A stretch of 12,112 bases of DNA from Candidatus Mcinerneyibacteriota bacterium (GTDB lineage Bacteria > AUK180 > JAQVHJ01), in the NCBI GenBank assembly GCA_030630935.1, contig DAOVMD010000047.1, forward strand, positions 1-12,112, read 5' to 3'. How positions within the stretch are numbered: the stretch's first letter is position 1; each line of letters opens with the position of its first letter. Both the position numbers and the translations under genes were made by a program. Of the stretch, positions 8,812 through 12,112 are shown one piece after another. Under the pieces are notes generated by a model. That model ran no database searches and was not told the origin of the DNA. It was given only the letters and a program-made list of their open reading frames with translations.

Positions 8812-9687
8812 ATGAAAAAGACAATGTTATTATTTATGAGTCTAATATTTGTTCTAGCCCTTACTTCGTGTCATCATGTTATCAAAGGTGAAAAGATGCT
8901 AATGTCTAATGAGCAGGAGCTTAAGCTTGGAGCTCAAGTTCACAAGGAGATTTTAAAAGAGTTTAAGCTTTATAAAAATCCTCAGGTAAAAAGTTATGTT
9001 GTACGTGTTGGGAAGAAGATTGTTAGTAAATGTGACAGGAAGGATATTCCATATAAATTCTTTGTACTTGATACTGATATGGTAAATGCTTTTGCAGGAC
9101 CTGGTGGATATGTTTATGTTACGACAGGAATGTTAATGTTTATGAAGAATGAAGCTGAGCTTGCTTGTATTTTAGGTCATGAAGTTGGTCATATTACCGA
9201 GCGTCATGCAGCCAAGAGAATGCGTGAAGTTATGGGATATAAAATTTTAGCGATTGGTTTAGCTGTCGGTGGTGTTGATATGGGTGTTGAGATACTTAGC
9301 CTTGGTATGAACCTGGCCTTAAATGGTTATTCCCAGAAGAATGAATATGAAGCAGACGAGAAAGGGATTCTCTATGCTAATAGAGCCGGATATAATCCGC
9401 ATGCAATGCAGAATCTCTTTGTTCGGCTTGAACAGAAGTCAAAAAATAAAAATGAATATAATACATTTAATAGAATGCTTTCAAGTCATCCCCCGACAAG
9501 GTCGAGAATTAATAGGGCACATAAGATTCAAGAGAAACATAATATGATGGGACTAAATGCCCCCAAGTATTATGCAAAACAATATAGGCAGATTAAAAGT
9601 ATAATTTCCAGGGACAGTGGAGGTCTTCGTAAGAACCCGAAGATAAAAAAGGGTAACCGAAAACCTGGTAGGAATAAAAAAAGATAA
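8812..9687 (+). CDS. M48-family zinc metalloprotease, lipoprotein
   Basis: A protein of 291 residues with a lipoprotein signal: basic start, hydrophobic core at 5-18 and lipobox LTSC with C20 as the lipidated residue. The active site is HEVGH at 123-127 with E178 in NEYEAD as the likely third zinc ligand, the arrangement of the peptidase M48 Oma1/BepA/LoiP-type proteins. These act in the periplasm or on the inner face of the outer membrane in protein quality control. The segment at 145-170 is Gly-rich and hydrophobic, as in relatives. The C-terminus is a short basic tail (KKGNRKPGRNKKR). No TPR domain follows, so it is more LoiP/YcaL-like than full BepA. It has its own promoter and an excellent ribosome site. 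Confidence 0.94.
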   Translation: MKKTMLLFMSLIFVLALTSCHHVIKGEKMLMSNEQELKLGAQVHKEILKEFKLYKNPQVKSYVVRVGKKIVSKCDRKDIPYKFFVLDTDMVNAFAGPGGYVYVTTGMLMFMKNEAELACILGHEVGHITERHAAKRMREVMGYKILAIGLAVGGVDMGVEILSLGMNLALNGYSQKNEYEADEKGILYANRAGYNPHAMQNLFVRLEQKSKNKNEYNTFNRMLSSHPPTRSRINRAHKIQEKHNMMGLNAPKYYAKQYRQIKSIISRDSGGLRKNPKIKKGNRKPGRNKKR

Positions 9688-9725
9688 AGCGGGAAGCGTC
9701 CTTTCCTAAACCCAGGGAGAGGGCT

Positions 9726-10682
9726 ATGAGATTTTCAACCAACAACCTCCTCATTCTTCAGGGGAGAGTAATTTCAAAACCGTTATTAATGTTAACTTCA
9801 AACAGGAAGAAGCTTCTTAAATTTCTTGTTAAGGTTCCCAACAAAGAATTAACGACCAAGAGTTTAATTCCGGGGTCATACGAAACCATTTCTGCATACT
9901 CCATAGGTTCCAGGGCAGAATTGTTTTATGAAGGGGTGAATAAGGGAAGAGATGTAATTATTTTGGGGAGGTTAGTTAATATCCGGTCCCGTCAAAAGAT
10001 CTATACTGACCTTGGGATTGATTTAATTATAAGAACCCTTATCCAGAAAGAATCTTTATACCTGAAAGCTACACCGGTGAAACGGATTAAGATTAAGGAA
10101 AAGATATTTTCAATATTCCCTGACAAAGTATTTCCCGGTCAACCCCGGGATGAGATTTTGATTCTTAATCTCAGGAAGATCAGGGTATTAAATAATTACA
10201 GAAACGTAATAGAGTTAACCGGAAATATTTCTAAAAAAGATATTCGAATTTACAAGAACCGGATTTCGTTTGATATAAAAATCAAGCGAGACCAATTACT
10301 CTTTGATAAGAATCTGATAACTGATCATTCAAAGTTTGATATTATTAACGTCTCCTTTAAAAGAGTTGATGCCGAATCTGTTTTAAATTTTGAATTTGAC
10401 CAGATTAAGATTAAGATAATTGGCAGGCTTTTTAAGAAGACCAGGTTAGCAATTGAATATGATAAAAAGAGAATTCAGAAACTTCTTAATGATTTCAAAA
10501 ATGTCAGGAATAACGACAGTGCGGGATTTAAGAGAATAATGAATGATATAAAAAAGTTCGAGAAAACTCCGGTTATGAATTATTCTTTAAAAGTAAAAGC
10601 CAGACATTTAATAATTATTCGGGGAACATTCAAATGCGATAGGACAGAACATTCCCACGCACAAGCGTTAAGCCCGATATAG
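9726..10682 (+). CDS. SSB-like protein with two tandem divergent OB folds (putative)
   Basis: A protein of 318 residues with no family I can name outright. Residues 7-106 follow the bacterial SSB plan: NLLILQGRVISKP, a strand KFLVKV, YETISAYSIGSRAEL, then GRDVIILGRLVNIRS and closing strands. Residues 160-298 repeat the plan: NVIELTGNISKKD, FDIKIK, FDIINVSFKRVDAES, QIKIKIIGRLFKK, with a Lys-rich insertion at about 245-283 before the last strand. Two OB folds in one chain are known from Deinococcus-type SSB. The usual acidic SSB C-terminal tip is missing, and the last 18 residues run into GC-richer repeat-like DNA, so the end may be secondary. GGGAGAGGG precedes the ATG, and the gene lies 38 bases after the protease gene with which it probably shares a transcript. 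Single-strand DNA binding is inference. Confidence 0.72.
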   Translation: MRFSTNNLLILQGRVISKPLLMLTSNRKKLLKFLVKVPNKELTTKSLIPGSYETISAYSIGSRAELFYEGVNKGRDVIILGRLVNIRSRQKIYTDLGIDLIIRTLIQKESLYLKATPVKRIKIKEKIFSIFPDKVFPGQPRDEILILNLRKIRVLNNYRNVIELTGNISKKDIRIYKNRISFDIKIKRDQLLFDKNLITDHSKFDIINVSFKRVDAESVLNFEFDQIKIKIIGRLFKKTRLAIEYDKKRIQKLLNDFKNVRNNDSAGFKRIMNDIKKFEKTPVMNYSLKVKARHLIIIRGTFKCDRTEHSHAQALSPI

Positions 10683-10850
10683 GTGTAGATGTCCAATGAT
10701 CCATTATTTGCGGAGCCCAGAACCCTAGCAAAGCGCGTGGTTCCGGGTCATTGTCCCGCCCTTTTGGGTACGGGATTCCTTCACTACGTTCAGTCACGAG
10801 CAGAGCGCGGCAATCTGGGAGTTTGCTCCCTTTCCCATTTATGATTTATG
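10683..10850. repeat. GC-richer non-coding block with hairpins
   Basis: From about 10640 to 10840 the base composition rises well above its surroundings and no supported reading frame is present. CCCGCCC (10755-10761) pairs with GGGTACGGG (10766-10774) through a TTTT loop, leaving a two-base TA bulge. GGGAG (10817-10821) pairs with CTCCC (10826-10830) around TTTG and is followed by three T. The composition and clustering look like a dispersed intergenic repeat; only one copy is in the window, so this cannot be shown. Either hairpin could help end the protease/SSB-like transcript. It is not a recognisable tRNA. Confidence 0.5.
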
Positions 10851-10975
10851 ATTGATAATTATTAATTGATAAACCGATTTGCATTATATATTAAAATGCT
10901 TTTGTTCAGAGCAATATTTCTTAGTAGAAACTTTTATATTATTTATTCAAAGACAAAGGAATTGTTTGCCAAGCA

Positions 10976-11014
10976 AAGTAGGGGTCGGACATTGTTTTAT
11001 AAACAAATTTTTTA
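10976..11014 (+). terminator. AT-rich hairpin with T run after a GTAGGGGTCGGAC word
   Basis: TTGTTT (10992-10997) pairs with AAACAA (11001-11006) and is followed by A and six T (11008-11013), a weak terminator shape. Just upstream lies GTAGGGGTCGGAC (10979-10991), a word resembling the GTAGGGGT-like strings at 137 and, inverted, at 11103. The rest of 10851-11085 is AT-rich and I see no gene in it. Confidence 0.3.
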
Positions 11015-11085
11015 TATTCAAATTTATATTTTAAAATTTATTATTTTTATTGTAGTCATTCGGGAGGATTAAATTCTTTTAATCA

Positions 11086-11105
11086 GGGTTTCCGGCCGGA
11101 AACCC
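11086..11105. repeat. Perfect 20-nt GC-rich palindrome
   Basis: GGGTTTCCGGCCGGAAACCC reads the same on both strands and stands out in strongly AT-rich DNA. It lies in the convergent space between the SSB-like gene and the broken minus-strand gene. No T run follows on either side, so it is not a plain terminator; a protein-binding site or the core of a dispersed repeat are alternatives. Confidence 0.75.
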
Positions 11106-11173
11106 CTACTGACCTTTCTCTTATCTTTTTGATATTTCAAATATGATTAATTTTAATATAAGAAATAAGATAA

Positions 11174-11215
11174 CGGCACCCTATTGCCCAAGTCATAAGT
11201 CATAGGTCGGCACCC
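11174..11215. repeat. CGGCACCC direct repeats and AAGTCAT tandem heptamers
   Basis: CGGCACCC occurs at 11174-11181 and again at 11208-11215. Between them AAGTCAT is repeated twice in tandem (11190-11203) and a third, partial unit follows (AGGTC). The right-hand copies form the 3' end of the minus-strand reading frame that ends at 11200, whose last codons (KSGADL and stop) come from this repeat. It looks like a small intergenic repeat abutting that gene. Confidence 0.55.
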
Positions 11216-12030
11216 GATTTTATTTTATTAATTAAATTAGATATGTTTATAATTATTAAAAAGTTTGAACTTATTATCCTTTTTGATGATATAAAGTAAT
11301 TACCATCAAAATAGCTATTGTATCCACAATTAATCTTTTTATAATCATATAAATATCCATAAACTTGTAATTGAATTATATCTTTTACATTAAATGTTAA
11401 TGATAAACCATAAATAGGAACAATCCTATTTAATTTTACTTTTCCACCGACTATATTTGTTTCTGAAGACATTTCTGGCAAAAATATTTTTATAAAATTA
11501 TTACTACAACCTAAATGTAATGAAAGATAAAAGCTCATTATTTTTAACATAACAAATTGATAATCTACCATAATCTGGTTATTGTTAAGTACTGCTTTAG
11601 GTACACACCAGCAATTAAAATCATCAATAATTTCTATATTTTTAAACAATAATTCTTGATAACTTAAATTAAGGTAATTCATATAGAATATTTTATTCAA
11701 AGGATATTTCAATATAAATCCTAACCTATTTTTATAATCCTGATATTTATTATCTTTATCCATTAAAATTGAATTGCTTTTAATTATTCCTAAAAATATA
11801 TCTCTTCTATTTTTATTTGGTTTTTTAAATTCTAAATTATTATTACTTTTAGTTAAACTTAAACTTTTAAGATAATAATTTTCAAAAATAATTCCAATAA
11901 AGAAATTATCTAATAGAAAATCAGTTTTAGTTTTATTCTTATTATCAATATTATTATCCTAAAATCCCAAAAAATTATAACTATATAGTTTAAATAAGCA
12001 AAAATAGACGGAAAAAACGAAATAAAACAA
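11200..12030 (-). pseudogene. Broken AT-rich gene, possibly an exported beta-rich protein
   Basis: The longest open part starts at ATG 11763-11761 (187 codons), but the same frame stays open and protein-like upstream with no ATG, GTG or TTG until an in-frame TAG at 11961-11959. Beyond the TAG the frame continues to a TTG at 12030-12028 as a hydrophobic stretch like a signal peptide (FYFVFSVYFCLF). Read through the TAG the gene would have about 276 sense codons. The body alternates short hydrophobic and polar runs with many Tyr, Asn and Ile, as in outer-membrane beta-strand proteins, but I recognise no family. Its C-terminus (KSGADL) comes from an intergenic repeat, so the 3' end also looks displaced. 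The base content is far more AT-rich than the neighbouring genes, which may mean foreign origin. TAG ends intact genes here, so recoding is unlikely. Confidence 0.6.
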
Positions 12031-12038
12031 AAAAAGGC

Positions 12039-12067
12039 TTGACTTTTGGTGAACCAATAGTTATAAT
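12039..12067 (+). promoter_or_regulatory. Strong sigma-70 promoter for a gene leaving the window
   Basis: TTGACT (12039-12044) and a perfect TATAAT (12062-12067) are 17 bases apart on the plus strand, predicting a transcript start near 12074. It is followed within 10 bases by a near-perfect ribosome site, so a real gene should start at once. Confidence 0.82.
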
Positions 12068-12079
12068 ATATATTATAAC
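12060..12079. promoter_or_regulatory. Perfect 20-nt palindrome over the -10 box, candidate operator
   Basis: GTTATAATATATATTATAAC is self-complementary and covers the -10 hexamer and the start site of the rightward promoter. The arms TTATAAT and ATTATAA are those of the PerR box, but with four bases between them instead of one. It also supplies a TATAAT on the minus strand (12077-12072) that could serve the broken gene at 11200-12030. A repressor site is plausible; the regulator is unknown. Confidence 0.6.
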
Positions 12080-12082
12080 CAT

Positions 12083-12112
12083 AAGGAGGTGAAATCTGTC
12101 TTTTGAACTAGA
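12083..12112 (+). CDS. Shine-Dalgarno and likely start of a gene running off the right edge (partial)
   Basis: AAGGAGGTGA at 12083-12092 is a ten-base match to the complement of the 16S rRNA 3' end. The only frame open to the edge at suitable spacing starts with CTG at 12096-12098, six bases after AAGGAGG, and would read (M)SFEL. The GTG at 12090-12092 overlaps the ribosome site and stops after five codons; TTG at 12103 stops at once. Either CTG is a rare start, or the gene begins beyond the window after a leader. Confidence 0.4.

Noticed and set aside
10683-10800. tRNA or T-arm-like sequence (GGTTCCGGGTCATTG)
   Set aside because: No acceptor stem, anticodon arm or TTCGA loop can be placed around it.
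10866-11072. 68-codon plus-strand reading frame rich in Ile, Tyr and Phe
   Set aside because: No clear ribosome site and AT-driven composition. It runs through the GTAGGGGTCGGAC word and the hairpin at 10992-11006, which look like intergenic repeat.
11959-11961. TAG as a recoded sense codon
   Set aside because: hypC and the SSB-like gene end with TAG, so TAG is a working stop in this genome; gene decay explains it better.
12060-12079. True PerR box
   Set aside because: The arms match but are four bases apart instead of one, and no peroxide-response gene is visible.

Overview
The window looks like a chromosomal segment from an uncultured, AT-rich, probably anaerobic, Gram-negative-type bacterium. 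The points for this are consensus sigma-70 promoters and AGGAG-type ribosome sites, a lipoprotein M48 protease, a CheY-like receiver, bacterial DnaJ and SerRS, and the hydrogenase-maturation pair HypC/HypD. No gene here fixes the phylum, and I do not name one. TAG, TAA and TGA are all used as stops by intact genes, so the code is standard.

Layout. 1-360 is mostly non-coding: a possible gene tail, several hairpins and a decayed copy of a transposon-like repeat. 361-1788 (minus strand) holds an FHA-domain protein and a membrane-anchored TPR protein, each with its own near-perfect sigma-70 promoter. 1891-2007 is a 117-bp MITE-like element with terminal inverted repeats and 8-bp direct flanks. 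From a promoter at 2171-2199 a tightly packed seven-gene plus-strand run follows: CheY-like receiver, dnaJ, serS, hypC, hypD, iron-type alcohol dehydrogenase, and a radical SAM protein with a SPASM-like tail (to 8735). A second promoter (8757-8785) drives an M48 metalloprotease lipoprotein and a 318-residue protein that I read as a divergent SSB with two tandem OB folds. 10683-11199 is repeat-rich and non-coding. 11200-12030 (minus) is a very AT-rich broken reading frame. The window closes with a strong promoter, a 20-nt palindrome over its -10 and a near-perfect Shine-Dalgarno for a gene running off the right edge.

How the genes may work together. The minus-strand pair (phosphothreonine-binding FHA plus TPR scaffold) and the receiver suggest signalling. 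DnaJ and SerRS are housekeeping. HypC and HypD together make the Fe(CN)2CO precursor of [NiFe]-hydrogenases, so the cell should carry a hydrogenase and hypE/hypF/hypA/hypB elsewhere. No known pathway links the alcohol dehydrogenase and radical SAM gene to HypCD.

The observations most worth follow-up are the MITE and its longer sibling, the tandem-OB SSB-like protein, the broken AT-rich gene with an in-frame TAG and a repeat-derived tail, and the palindromic operator candidate at the right edge.
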